This document shows positions 36,612 to 49,040 of a DNA stretch of 64,000 nt, piece after piece. Source of the DNA: Mariannaea sp. PMI_226 (lineage: Eukaryota; Ascomycota; Sordariomycetes; Hypocreales; Nectriaceae); NCBI GenBank assembly GCA_024336345.1, contig JANFOG010000002.1:2480001-2544000 (forward strand), written 5' to 3'. A model generated the notes under the pieces. That model was not told the origin of the DNA, did not search any database, and worked only from the letters and a program-made list of their open reading frames with translations. Positions within the stretch are counted from its first letter, which is position 1, and the number at the start of each line of letters is the position of its first letter. Made by a program: the position numbers and the translations under genes.

Positions 36612-39600
36612 TTATCGTCCAAACTCCAGATGTGGGATAATGACTGGTCCGTACTTGGTCGGTGCAGTGAACGCGCCGTCTCCCTGGACTACAAAATCAA
36701 CAGCTAGGCTCAGCTTCGACAAACCCTGTTGTTGTTGTTGTTGTCCATTCAGGCTCGGGTTAGGGCTGAATGGGGCTTGCATCTGCTGGGCCACCGCATC
36801 TTGATCATATGCGACAATGGCGACGTAGTTGCGACGGCCCATGAGCTTCTTGAGGTCACGAGCTGCGCCACTAGCATCGGTATGGAAGATCTCCATCATA
36901 TCCTCCTTAGTATCTGACACTTCGTGTGTCGACTTCTTGGCATTCTGCGGCACATAAAGGGTCTTTTGGTTGTGAAGCATCTTGAGCACGTAGTTGCCCT
37001 GGGGTGCGGCGACAATAGGCGAAGAGATGACTTGATACATAGTCTTGTGATCGCCGGGATGAGCAGGATCGTGGACTAGGCCTGCTCCAGAGGCAGTGAC
37101 ATCTATCACCGAATTAGCACCTGAGATATCCGGACCTGAAGGGGGGTTAGAGAGCTTGAGCTAAAAACTTACCTCCAGACAGGAACGTCATGCGGATACC
37201 CTTTTGTTGAGAGATACCCTGGAGAGTTCGGATAAAATAAGTTCTCTCGAGGTCTTTGGTGTCATGTGTCCACATATCTTTCAGCACTTCCTGGATGTCC
37301 AGCTCGCCAAATTGGTTCAGCACGTTGCCCATCAGACCTGTCTTTCCAACCGCTTTCTTCACTTGGGAGAAACCCTGAGCAACAACTTCCTTTCCGCCAA
37401 CGACACCGGCCACCGAGCTGGTAACCTTCCCCAATATGTTGTATGTTGTGTTGACGGCCTTCTTACCGACCGCAACGGTGTTGGCAATGCTCTCCATTGT
37501 GTCCAAGCGGGGATACACGATAGGAACCGACACCATCCAGATACAGTGCTGAACACTAGGAGGTAATGTGGCAACCTTGGGGAAGATACCCTGGTAGGTT
37601 GGTCCAGCCATAACCTGAGACTGAGTTCTCTCTGAACGACAGTCAAGTCCAACCGCCACGACGGCTGGTCCAAGGTATTTTACAAAGTGCCACCCCATGC
37701 CTGTGATGGTGAAAATATCACGGTCGTTGCTCACGTTACGGAGTATCTCGACCGTTGTGTGGTGTTGGAACAGCAAGTACATATCAGTAGCGATGCGGCC
37801 AATGTTCTTGAAGATGGAAGATGACTGCATGTAATCGGGATAAGAGCCATATCCGTCAAAGCTATATGTGTCAGCAGAACTGTATTCAAAGAGGAACATA
37901 CAGGGATGGGAGGTGACTAAAGAAAAAAAGAAGAAGAAAGTCCTTACATATCGTGATCGTCGATCTGGAGAACGTGAGGAATCTGAGCAAATGCTTCGCG
38001 GAGGAATGGTTGGTCGAAGTGACTGGTATAATAATGAAAGTAGGCATGCGAGACATCTTCTTCATGGCGGGCTGTCCATTGCACATTCTTCTTCGTTTCT
38101 CGGCCGCTCATTGCAAGCCACTGCTTCAAGAGGGGAACTTCTTTCCAAAGACGATCGCCATATATTTGGTCGCCAAGGCCAAGTTGGACGTGGAAACCAC
38201 CGCACTCAACGTTCTTCTGCAAGACATCCTTCCACATAAATCCAACACCACCCAGTCTGGCTCGCTCGTTCTGGGAGGTTCCGGTAGCGAAATCATTGCC
38301 AGAGTGTGCAATGAAACGCCAACTCGTCTCCTGGCGACCGGCAACAACAAATTCATATCGAGTACAGCCGAGATGTGAAGTAACAGCATAAGTCCATCTT
38401 TCAGTTCCCTCTGACATCTGAATTTCAACAGCATATCTGTAAAACTTCCATCTCTGGTGCGTATGAATCGGGAGAGGCTGCAACTGTTGTGGGTTCGGAG
38501 ACAAATCATGACTAAGATGTAGGTGAAGAGTTGGGGGCTGGGGCGCATCGGTCACAATCAGGATGCTGCCGTGCCAAACGCCATGCTCTACGTCCATGTT
38601 CACATATCGTAGGTAGGGTCCGAAGTAGACGCCATTAGTCGGCTGGATCCTGTACATATCCACCCCAGCACTAGGAGGAGGCCCCGAAAATCCGGCCGCT
38701 GTAGGGGTTGCGGAAGCAGCCACACTCATGATGCTTTCTGCGTACCCTGGAGTATGAGGTGGGAACATGGGCGAAGCCATGGCTTGCTTGCCAAAGAGAG
38801 GGGAACCCAATGGGTTTCCATAAGTGGAGGCCGTCGGAGAGATCGGAGCTTGCTCGTGTGATATTGGGTTCGGCCCTTTTGGAAATTCCCATTGCGTAGC
38901 TTGCGTGGCAAGATGAATGTAGTAGTACTGGCCGGAGTTCTGGTCAAGATGGGCAATCCATCCTTCGGGCAAAGGAGGAGGCGAAGCTGGATTCTGAGAC
39001 TCGAAAGAAGGAGTTGCGGGGACAGCTTGCTGTGCGGTCGCGGTCTCTTCCTTTTTTGGCAAGGGATCGTTAGCGAACGCGGGATGCCCAGGATGTTGTA
39101 GGGCTGGAGAGGCAAGGCCGGCGGCAGCGACTGATCCAGCTTCTACAGCAACTGCCGCAGTCGCCGCAGTCACAGCAGCGGCAGCAGCGGCAGCCTTAGG
39201 AGGAGTAGCCGAAGTTGAAGCAGCCGGATGCTGAACTGGAGCAGCAGAGGGTACTGCCGTAGCTTGCTGAGGACGCTGCTTCTCGTTCGGATAAGACGAG
39301 CCGCCCCCGTTCGGGTTGACACTGGAATAGGCAGGGGGCGGGGTCTTGGTGCTTAACCGCTGAAAGTCTTGTTCCAAGACGCTCACCTGCACCTGCGAGC
39401 CGTCTTGGCTTGGTGAACTCTGCTTAGGGGGAGGGCTGAAGGAAGGTTGACTCGTCTGAGGGCTCGTGACTGGGTTCATGCCCTGATAAACGGTTGGGGG
39501 GCCCGAAGGTGCCTGACCAGGTATCTCCGTTGGCGTCCAAGGCCTTTGAGGGGGCATCTGATTCCCATATTGGGCCAGCCGTTGGGAAGCAGCCGCACTT

Positions 39601-40370
39601 GGAGCATTGAGGCTATTGAGTGTTGCAGTGCCAGAGATACCAGAAGCGGCCCACCGAGCCTCGATGCCCCCATCCAAAGGCTGAGTTGGTTCCAACGGTG
39701 TCTCGGGAGGAGGTGGGGACCCCCGACTGGCCCGTGTTGTAGAATTCGACGCCGTTGAGGAATAGCGATTCATCCCGGAACTATGAATCGGAGTGGGTTG
39801 GACAGGTTCATTATTCGAGGGTGCTGAGGGAGTGGTGGTACCAGGCGGCGGGTAGTAAGTCTTTTGGTAACTGGGATAGCTGGTACTGGAGCTAGTGGAA
39901 GATGGACGATTCTCAGCCAAAGGTCGTTGGAACAGACCAGAGTCGTCGTCAGGGCTAGTGGGTGAGCCGATGGGCTTGGGCGCAGTGCCTCTGCGCTCCG
40001 CGAGGCCTGGCTTCTTTCCTCCGATGGGACTGGTGCTTGTATCTAGCCGAGGACTGGTTTCGCTATAAGCAGCTCCGTAAGGCTTCACTGGGGTTGGTTT
40101 GCGGACGTCGTCGTCGTCGGGGAAAGGCAATGGAGCGGCAGAGCTGGAGGCACCTGGTGGGAGAGGGAACGAGAGCTTGCTGGCGGGAGACGAGGAAGAA
40201 GGAGGGGCAGGGTATCTGACTTTGGACGAGCCAGAGAACCTCGTTTCGTTGGGCTGGGGGCTCTGGGGCTTAAATATGCGCAAGGGCTCGACGGTTGGGC
40301 TGTCGCAGTTGTCTGGAGCGGGCTTGCTGAGGAACATTTCCTCATCCGGGATGCCACGACTTCGCTCCAT
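36612..40370 (-). CDS. WW-domain PhoD-like metallophosphatase
   Basis: A predicted phosphatase of the alkaline-phosphatase-D/PhoD type with a WW domain. Exons on the minus strand: 37948-40370, 37173-37861 and 36612-37102, giving 1200 aa. The N-terminal ~460 residues are low complexity (Pro, Ser, Thr, Gln, Ala runs) with SPxP motifs. A WW domain lies at ~465-497 (LPEGWIAHLDQNSGQYYYIH ... QWEFP). The phosphatase core holds the metal-ligand motifs GDQIYGD (~735), DDHDIFDG (~805) and FLSGDV (Asp ~1038). The last two motifs are completed only by splicing, which supports the introns; for intron 2 the 70-bp choice restoring SGD is preferred over a 37-bp alternative. No signal peptide or membrane segment is visible, so it is probably cytosolic. 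The start is the ATG at MERSRGIP; the frame is open upstream but has no better start. Confidence 0.9.
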
Positions 40371-42889
40371 CTTGGCGCAAAGCACGGGGCTCAAGGCGTG
40401 AGGTTTGAGGTGAGGAGTTTTGAGGAGCGAGGGATAGACGTGCGTTGGGCAGCTCGATATCGCACCGTTCTCGTAACTCACGGCTCACGGCTCTCAGTTC
40501 GTAGCTCAATGAGTAGCAGACGTGGGGCGGGTGGCGGGGAGGCAGATGCAGTCAGGCCCTGCTTTCGTTTCACGTTTCCCTATGAATTTGGGGCAACGGG
40601 CAACGAGAGGTTCAATGGCCGCCCTCACTTTCGAGTAAGCAGCAGCAGTGTTGAAAGTTGTATATCGAGGCTGACGTCTGGGGCGGGGTTGTTGGTTGCG
40701 TGAGCTGATCAGAGTGGCTCTGACCCCTGTCGAGTTGGCGTCACGGCAATGGGCTCCAGCTCCTGGTCGCAGAAATGGCCGCGCCAAGGATACGGGCCGA
40801 GGGTTTCGTTTGTAGAATAGTAAATAGTATTTCGTCCTTCTTTCGCAAGATGAGACAAAAGAGAATGGGATGGTGTTTGCAGGATCAGGTTTCAAATCAA
40901 GCGGAGTCTGCAACAAGCAGAAGAAATAGGTGCGCGAAAGGCAAGGGTATCAAAGTAGGGAACCGTGGAGGGGTCCGTCGAAGCGCTGTGCCGCTACTCT
41001 CTTGATTTGCCTTGAATACGGCAGGATTTTGGTGTCGCAGTAATCTGCAGAGGCGTTGCCTCTTATTAGGAGGTAGTATGGATAGTTATAGACATGTAAT
41101 GAGCGCAAAGACTGATGAGAGAATGTGACAATGACATGCGGCCAGATGAAAAGTGCGAACCTAGCCGCCAGGCTCGAGTCGTATTTAATAGGCGAATCTG
41201 TAGTGCCCACGCCAAACCAAGAAGAAAAAACGCATTCATCAATAGGAACTAAAAAGGGAACCGGTGCAGACCCAACCGGGACACCATTCAGGTTGGACAT
41301 CTGGCAGGTGGAAAATGGCTCCTCATCAACCCCTCCATATGATCATGGCATGGGCTAGTACTACGGTAGTAGAGGCAGAGTATGGAGTAGGTGGGTGTAG
41401 CGACAGCGGGGGGTGCATACTGTGTTGATGGGATGGACCCATCTCACCATCTCGCTATCTCATAATTCTCATTAGGCAGAAGGGGCAAAGCGAACAAATG
41501 AGAGTGGCACAACCCCTCCATCGATGGGGGCAAATATAAATTGACAAAATCTCGTGCCCTGTAAGTGTCCACGACGAACTGCGCCGAGGTTCTCTGAGGC
41601 AATCTCATCCTGGTCAATCCTAGACCTGCACATTACGAAAAGCTCTCTCGAGGAGAACCCCATGCCACCAAAAAACATTTGTTTCAGTGACACCATGATA
41701 AAACGACGTCATGATTGGCCCCCAACATGGATGTCGATGGGCCCTTGTAAGCGCCCGGGAGCTTTCTTTCGCTCTAATAAAGTGGACCATTTGTGACCCC
41801 TGGTCCGATGGAGGTGATGGGCGGCTGGTGGACAACCTGATTGGTCTCTTTCTCTAAGTCCTTTTTATGAATTCTTGTGCTTCCAATTTTGCTGCAAGCG
41901 CCGACTCGAAAAAGCCAAGAGTCTAGTGGGCCATCGATACCATCGATAATATCATGGAGAATTGAGTGGGAGGGGGGGAGGGAGCCCTCGTCGTTGTTGT
42001 GTTGTGTGATTCTTGGGGATTTATTTATACGTGAGCTGCATGATTGATCTTACTCTGGACACCAAGGTTGAATATTCATGTGTCTGAACGAGGAATTCTC
42101 CTTCATGGTAGGATAATTAAGAAAACACCTATGCAATACAGGATCAGAACATATGGGGTGGAGTCGAGCTCAGGTCTATATAGCACAAGAAAGTGTTCAC
42201 GCTAAAAGAGAGACCTCATCGTGCAAAGGTTGGATGACTGGTCATTCTTTGAGGTCACGAGCTGCCACTGTCTTTGAGAATGGTGGATAAAAGAAGCACA
42301 CAGGAGCTTCCAGCTTGTGGCAAGTTGTAGTACAAAGAAGTACTATAGTACTATGCTTTTTTTTGTTGCATGTTACATAGTAGCCGGAGACACTGAGAGG
42401 CCTGACAACTTGACCAAGTTGGTCAAACTACTCCAGCGTGTCGTGGCAAATAATTTGAACCAGAGGCGTAGGCTACACCACGGGGTACATACCTAGTTGA
42501 CGGGAAACTTACGGTAATTTGTGAGAAGTGAATGGATGGGAATCTGCCATACTCTGTATGCCATCCGCCTACAATATACGTTCGTTTTAGTGCCCTTTCT
42601 TATCATCTAATAAGTTTTGATATCGTTATGCCGCCGCGTCCGTGGAGGGGTAAGTACCTAGGTCGCTCTTAGAAGTGCCTTGCGAGGTACCTTCTTACAA
42701 GTACCGGTCAATGACGGATAAAAGTGGCCCCCGAGGACCTCTCAACGCGTTCCGCCGCCAGACGCGATCACCAGGGATCTCGACGTCACGGACAGCAACC
42801 AATTCAGCTGGGCAACAAGGGGCTACGAATATGAATCTGTGAATTGTCACCAGCCCAATCAATTCAACGTTCTGAGTCATATTTTCAAA
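40371..42889. other. Divergent upstream region of PhoD-like and MSH3 genes
   Basis: Between the two start codons lie 2.5 kb. Open frames at 40398-40703, 40506-40916 and 41554-41796 overlap on opposite strands and have no recognisable domain. A CATCGATACCATCGATA doublet lies near 41931-41948 and GGTACCTT-type words near 42650-42705. No gene is supported; a small non-coding RNA cannot be excluded. Confidence 0.6.
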
Positions 42890-45800
42890 ATGGCTCCCGC
42901 GTCCAGAACTCCGGGCAAGAAGCAGCAATCCCTGACTTCCTTCTTCACCCCAAAGACTATCAACGGACTTGCTGCATCCTTTGAGAGACAGCACCAGGCC
43001 CGCTCCCAGGCCGGGACCCAGGCCGAGACTCCAACCAAATCCAAAGATGCCGGATCACCGACTCGCAAACGTCCGCTAGAAGACACAGACAAGGGCAACG
43101 AACGCCCAGAAAAGCCTGCGAAGAAACCTCGAGCAGTTGTCGAGGCCAGCGAGGCCAGCATCCCGTCTGAGTCCCCGTCCAAGGCGGCTGCCTTTGAAGA
43201 GTCTGAGTCGAATAGTCGATCCCTTCCAGAACCAAGTTCACGCACAGAAAGGTACCGATACAATGGCTCCAGATCCAATGAAGCAGGGGACGGTACCAAG
43301 AGCGATACCAATGCCAACGATGATGCCGAGTCGAAACATTACCAAGACCTCCACAAAAAGTTCGTCAGGAAGCTCGGTCACCCAGATGCTCTGTCCTGGC
43401 GCCGCCGAGGCCAACAAGATGAGCCAACCGGGGAAGACGAAGGTGCAGATGGAGATTCAGATGCAGACGAAGAGGAGGCGCCAGCTCCCACAAAAACGAA
43501 GAAAAAGGGGTCTAAAACTGGGAAGTTGACACCTATGGAGATCCAGTTCCTCGAGATAAAGAGAAAGCACATGGACACCGTCCTCATTGTTGAGGTTGGT
43601 TATAAGTTCCGGTTCTTTGGCGAAGATGCTCGCATCGCCGCTAAAGAATTAAGTATTGTCTGCATCCCGGGGAAGATGCGTTATGACGAACGTAAGTATT
43701 GCTGTTTCGTGGACAAGTCATAAGTCAATGATATGAGTGATTGCTGACTCACTCAACTTATCTTCAGACCCATCCGAAGCACATCTGAGCCGATTTGCCT
43801 CCGCAAGTATACCTGTCCACCGGCTTCCCGTTCATGCAAAGCGTCTTGTCGCTGCTGGCCACAAAGTCGGCGTCGTCCGTCAGATCGAAACCGCAGCGTT
43901 GAAAAAGGCCGGAGACAACCGCAACACGCCCTTCATCCGAAAGCTCACCAATCTCTATACGAAAGGGACGTACATCGATGAGAACGATGAGCTAGGCACC
44001 AGTGGCAGTTCAGGAACCCCCTCGGGCGGGTACCTTCTGTGCATCACTGAGGCCAAGGCCAAGGGCTTGGGAACAGATGAGAAGGTTGATGTTGGGATCA
44101 TTGCTGTCCAGCCAGGCACGGGTGACATCATATATGATCATTTCGAGGATGGTTTCATGCGCAGCGAAATCGAGACTCGCCTCTTGCATATCTCTCCCTG
44201 CGAATTTCTCATTGTGGGTGAACTTTCAAAGGGTACCGATAAGCTCATTCAGCACCTTTCAGGAAGTAGCACCAATGTGTTTGGCGATAAAAGTCGGGTT
44301 GAACGTGTCCCTAAGGATAAGACCATGGCAGCCGAAGCCTACTCGCACGTCACTCAATTCTACGCGGCAAAGCTTAAGGAGAATGCCCAAGATGAGACTG
44401 CAAGCACTCTCCTCGACAAGGTCCTCAAGCTCCCCGAACCCGTTACTATTTGTCTCTCAGCAATGATTCGTCATCTTGAGGAGTACGGTCTTGAACATAT
44501 TTTTGACCTCACCAAGTACTTCCAGAGTTTCAGCACCCGCTCTCATATGCTCATCAACGGCACAACTCTCGAGAGCCTCGAGGTATATCGCAATGCAACG
44601 GATCACTCAGAGAAGGGTAGTCTATTCTGGTCCATTGATAAGACACTCACTCGCTTTGGTAATCGTCTTCTCCGCAAATGGATAGGTCGGCCTCTTCTTG
44701 ACCAGACGCTCCTCGAAGAACGATTGGGAGCTGTGCAGGAACTCCTCGACAAGCAATCAACTGTCCCCGTCAACCAGCTTGAGACGCTCCTAAACAGCAC
44801 CAAGACTGACCTGGAGCGCAGTCTCATCCGTATTTTCTATGGAAAGTGCACCCGACCCGAGCTCCTTGCTGTCCTGCAGACTCTTCAACGAATTTCCAGC
44901 CACTACGCAGCTGTCAAGGAACGCTCCGATGTTCCTTTCACGTCGTCTCTTCTCAGCAATGCCATCTATGCTATACCCCAAATCTATGACATGGTGGTTT
45001 CCTATCTTGATCGCATCGATGCGCAAGCCGCTCGCAGTGATGACAAATATGGTTTCTTCCGAGAGGAGTACCATACCGAAGACATGCAGGACCACCAACT
45101 TGGCATTGCCCACGTGGAGCATGAGCTCGACGTCCATCGAGCAGATGCTGCGAAGAAGATCAAGAAATCAAAGGTCGAATATGTAACCGTCGCTGGAATC
45201 GAGTACCTTATCGAGGTGCCCAACACCGACATTAAGCATGTCCCAGCCTCGTGGAGCAAAATCTCGGGCACCAAGAAGGTCTCCCGCTTTCATACCCCGG
45301 AGGTCCTCCGCCTAACCAAGGAGCGCGATCAGCATCGTGAGGCGCTCGCCGCGGCATGCGACAAGGCATTCAAAGATCTTCTCACCTCCATCGCCGCTGA
45401 ATATCAGCCCCTCCGTGACGCCGTCTCTGCCCTCGCCACACTTGATTGCCTCCTCTCCCTCTCCAAGGTCGCCGCGCAAACAGGCTACTCTCGTCCAACC
45501 TTTTTGCCCGCCTCCTGCGATCCTACCATCTCCATCACCCAAGGTCGCCATCCGATTGCTGAGCTTACCCTCGATGGCGGCTATATCCCCTTTACCACCT
45601 CTCTTGCCCACCCCTCGCCCTTGGCCCACCTCATCACTGGCCCAAACATGGGTGGCAAGTCCTCCTTCGTTCGCGCGCTGGCTCTTATCGTCCTCCTCGC
45701 CCAGATAGGCTCTTTTGTTCCCGCCGAGGCCCTCTCCCTCACTCTTTGCGACGCTATTCATACCCGCACCGGCGCCCGTGACAACCTCTTCGCTGGTGAA

Positions 45801-46316
45801 TCTACCTTCATGGTCGAAGTATCAGAGACTGCCCGTATCCTTCGCTCTGCCACCCCACGCAGCCTGGTCATTCTTGACGAGCTCGGCCGCGGTACCAGTA
45901 CTCACGACGGCGCCGCCATTGCGCAAGCCGTCCTGCAGCATGTGGTGAACGAGACCCGCTGTCTCACCCTTTTTATCACCCACTATCAGAACCTCGCGCG
46001 AATCGCCGACGGCCTCGACTGCGTCAAAAACGTGCACATGAAGTTCAAAGCCGAGAAAGGGCCTGATGGTGAGGAAGAGGTCACCTTCTTGTATGAGGTT
46101 GGTGAGGGTGTTGCACATCGCTCCTATGGTCTCAATGTTGCAAGACTTGCGCGCATTCCTAAAAAGGTGATTGATTTAGCCGCTGAGAAATCGAAGCAAC
46201 TAGAACATGAGATGCGAACGCGCCGCTTAAAGAGCGTGTGTCGAACATTAACTGACGTGCTTGAAAACGGTCCAGATCAACTCGATCAACTTATGGCCTG
46301 TATTGAGCAGTTGTAG
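42890..46316 (+). CDS. MSH3: DNA mismatch repair protein MSH3
   Basis: Partner of MSH2 in MutS-beta, which recognises insertion/deletion loops and starts mismatch repair in the nucleus. Exons 42890-43691 and 43768-46316 give 1116 aa. An N-terminal PCNA-binding box QQSLTSFF (residues 12-19) is followed by a long charged linker with nuclear-localisation-like KRPLE and KKPR runs. The mismatch-binding domain begins near [22 protein letters not shown]3 carries a loop-recognition pocket instead of the MSH6 Phe-x-Glu motif. The connector, lever and clamp domains follow, then the ATPase: Walker [11 protein letters not shown] (~890), a signature region with GESTF, Walker [14 protein letters not shown] (~965) and the helix-turn-helix end. 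The ATG context (TCAAAATGGC) suits the start. Intron 1 splits the conserved MRYDEHPSEAH. Confidence 0.98.
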
Positions 46317-47036
46317 TTTACATGGGATGCTATGCTACATATAATTACCTGTCTAAAAGTATTCTCATTTGTATGATATCGCCGATGAAGTTGATCAACA
46401 GGCGAACAATTTTTGAAAAGTGTGCTTTTGTTTTACGAGTATCTCACTATACTGCGCCCCCCAGAACCTAGCTTAGGAATAAATGTACCTTTAGAATTTC
46501 CCACAAGGCTCAAAACTATCTCGTGAGGCTGACATCCATTATGAGTTCCATTTAATTTGATCAATGTGGGTTTGGGCTTGCTATGTGTGCCTGACAGAAC
46601 ACTCCACTGGTGTATGAATCCCAGTCATGTTGACCTCCAATGATGTAATCGACTGAGAAACATGTCTCTATATCCATGAACTTGAAAGTACGATCGAGAG
46701 AAACGAGACGAGAACCCTTTTCAGCTTCTCCCAGACTGAAACAACCAGTTTCAGCGACAGGTCAAATTGGACGAGTCTGGTTCAACCTTTTAATCTTCTA
46801 TTCTCTCGAAGTCTGGAAGATTTCGTGACCGTAATTTAATGACTGCCTTGGCTATTGTTGCAATAGATGATAGCTTGAAAAATCAGTGTCTCTGTTGCCA
46901 AACCATTGGTATAGAATATGCCTTGCAATACTTCAACCCATCCGGGCTCAAACTGCAATATGTACGCCTTCGACCCGGCCCAAGCCCTTACGAAGGTATG
47001 AATCTCCGCAACCTGCATGGGTAAAGCTGTACGGTA
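46317..47036. other. Convergent 3' flanks (MSH3 and zinc-finger gene)
   Basis: About 720 bp between two stop codons. AT-rich, with no recognisable gene; overlapping open frames at 46836-47024 are short and unsupported. Confidence 0.65.
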
Positions 47037-49040
47037 TCAAATGCGCAAGTCTTCGGGGTTAAGATGGTTATGAAGGTCCATGTCGCTACCCGGATGCTGT
47101 AGTCCCCATGTCCCATGAAGGCTAAGATCTTTGTCATTGCTGAAATGGCCATTGACCCCCTCATCGCAGGTCTGTACTTCAAGCTTCGAGCCCTCATCAT
47201 TAGATGAACCTAAGCCAATATCACGAGGGTCATGAAGCTGTTCTCTTGGACGGTTGATAGGCGTGAAGGCGAGAGAGCGGAGTGATAGGTTCGCCTGGGG
47301 TTGAGTAAACGAAGTAAGGAACAACCTGTCATGAGAGAGAAGGGGGTTTGTTCCAGCCAAGTCAACGAAATGGCCCCCGCTCAATCTCTCCGTGATTTGG
47401 TTGGCGTGATCAGCTTGCTTTGGCTGTATAGAACCGCTTGATGACATTCCAAAAGGCTCCTGGCTGGCACCACTAAACTGCGATGAAGGATTAAATGCTG
47501 GTCTGGACGAACCATTGTAGATGGTGGCTTCGCGAATAGCGTAGGCTGCTTCCAGCTGGCTAAATGAACCTTTTCTTGTCATCAGCATCCCTGTCGGCAA
47601 AAGGATAGACCATGATCACCAAAAACAAGAGCATAGCCTTTTCTGAACTCACCCAGGTACGGTTGTGGGCTTTGCTGTGTTCTCCCGTGACCTATATCTC
47701 GTGTTCCAAAAATTCTCGCAACGTCTCGAGAAGCTGGAGTTGGCGAGATGAGATTTGGTTGGGAAATCGGATTCAAGGAAGGCATAGTGCCAAGTCGGTC
47801 GTTGATGCTCAACCTGAGGAACAAGTATTAGCGCAATATTTTGATATGATTGTAACAAATTTATACCTCTGATCGCTCAGAGAAAGCGCTGGGAAGCGGC
47901 GATGACCATAGGGGTCTGGCAGTAGTGTTAGTGTTCGCAGTTTTGAAAGACGATCACGGCCTAATGTACCTGAAATTCCATCGCCATCATCCTGAAACAC
48001 ATCTTGGGTAGATCTGAAAGGCGCTTGCGAAAGCATCAATGCTGGTTTCTCATCAGCGTTTTTTAAGTTATCTGGCACAGTCTTCCTAGTGGCCTGCGTT
48101 CTGCTCCCGCGCGCATTAGACCGTCGCTGTCTTGGGACATTTGTCGACACCTCTGTAAGGGGTCTCAGCTTCCGACGCTTCCCTCTTTGTACCTTGCGAG
48201 GAGGAGTCTGAGAAGTATGAGCATTTGTCTAGTCCTTTTCAATAAACCATATCAGATCCTCACAGATTCATCCTGGCCCGGGACAGGGGATGAGCTGTCA
48301 TCGTAAACCCCCTTCACTCTTTCCACTTCAAACTCAGAAGTCATGATGACTTGAGTGGGTTCGATAACCTCGGAAGCTCGTCTCATTTTTTCGATCACGG
48401 ACTTTGGCTTCCTCTGATTGCGAGTCCGCTTCATCTCTTCATTAGCAAGGTCCATCTTGCCCATGCCAGGCCAGATTTGACCTTTCAGAGAGAGCATATC
48501 AGCGCCACCCGAACAGTCGTCTGGAACTTCGACCTCATCGTCAGAATTGCCAAATAGTCCAGGGTAGATTGGATAGTCGGAAGAGAGGTCTGCTTCCTCC
48601 ATCTTGATCAGAGAGCTATTCCTAATGCCCCGCTTCGACTTTCTTTTTCCCTCCTGCACTTTGAGTTAGCACCTTTTCTCCTGCACACTTGAATCTGAAA
48701 TGCAAACCTTGACAGAAGCCGTCAGGATGCTCCGGTTTCGTCTAGACCTGGCCGCTTCTTTCTGTTGTTTGGCTTTCATCCTATCAACAAGCAGAGCCTC
48801 GATACCATTCCGCGAGTACCAATCTTCGTAGCTCTCTAGAACGACAGAAGCGGCAAGATCTTGATGTGCTCTGAGTTTTGTCTGGGTCTCATGGTGAAGA
48901 TGACCCTTCGATGCGATATGCGTAAGCAAGTGTGAGACATCAGAGAAACGAGGGGCATCGGGGCACACGGTGCAGAGAAGCGGAATTTTCTTGCTGTTGA
49001 GATTCGTGGCGCCGATATTGGACGCGGGTCCTGGTGCCAT
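47037..49040 (-). CDS. Zinc-finger protein of unknown function, six exons
   Basis: I do not recognise a named orthologue. Exons on the minus strand: 48708-49040, 48264-48653, 47970-48207, 47867-47915 (49 nt), 47653-47813 and 47037-47590, giving 1725 nt and 574 aa, all joined in frame with good branch sites (GCTAAC, CTAACAC). Near the N-terminus a CxxC...H-x5-H pattern (Cys23, Cys26, His41, His47) resembles a U1/matrin-type C2H2 finger. It is followed by a conserved-looking helical segment (YEDWYSRNGIEALLVDRMKA) and a basic run (KRKSKRG). The middle and C-terminal parts are hydrophilic and probably disordered, with an acidic patch (GNSDDEVEVPDD) and a basic KRRKLRP stretch. The finger and basic runs suggest a nuclear nucleic-acid-binding role; this is inference only. 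Confidence 0.82.

Noticed and set aside
40398..40916. Overlapping frames just upstream of the PhoD-like start
   Set aside because: Both strands are open with no domain; this fits GC-rich promoter and leader DNA rather than a gene.
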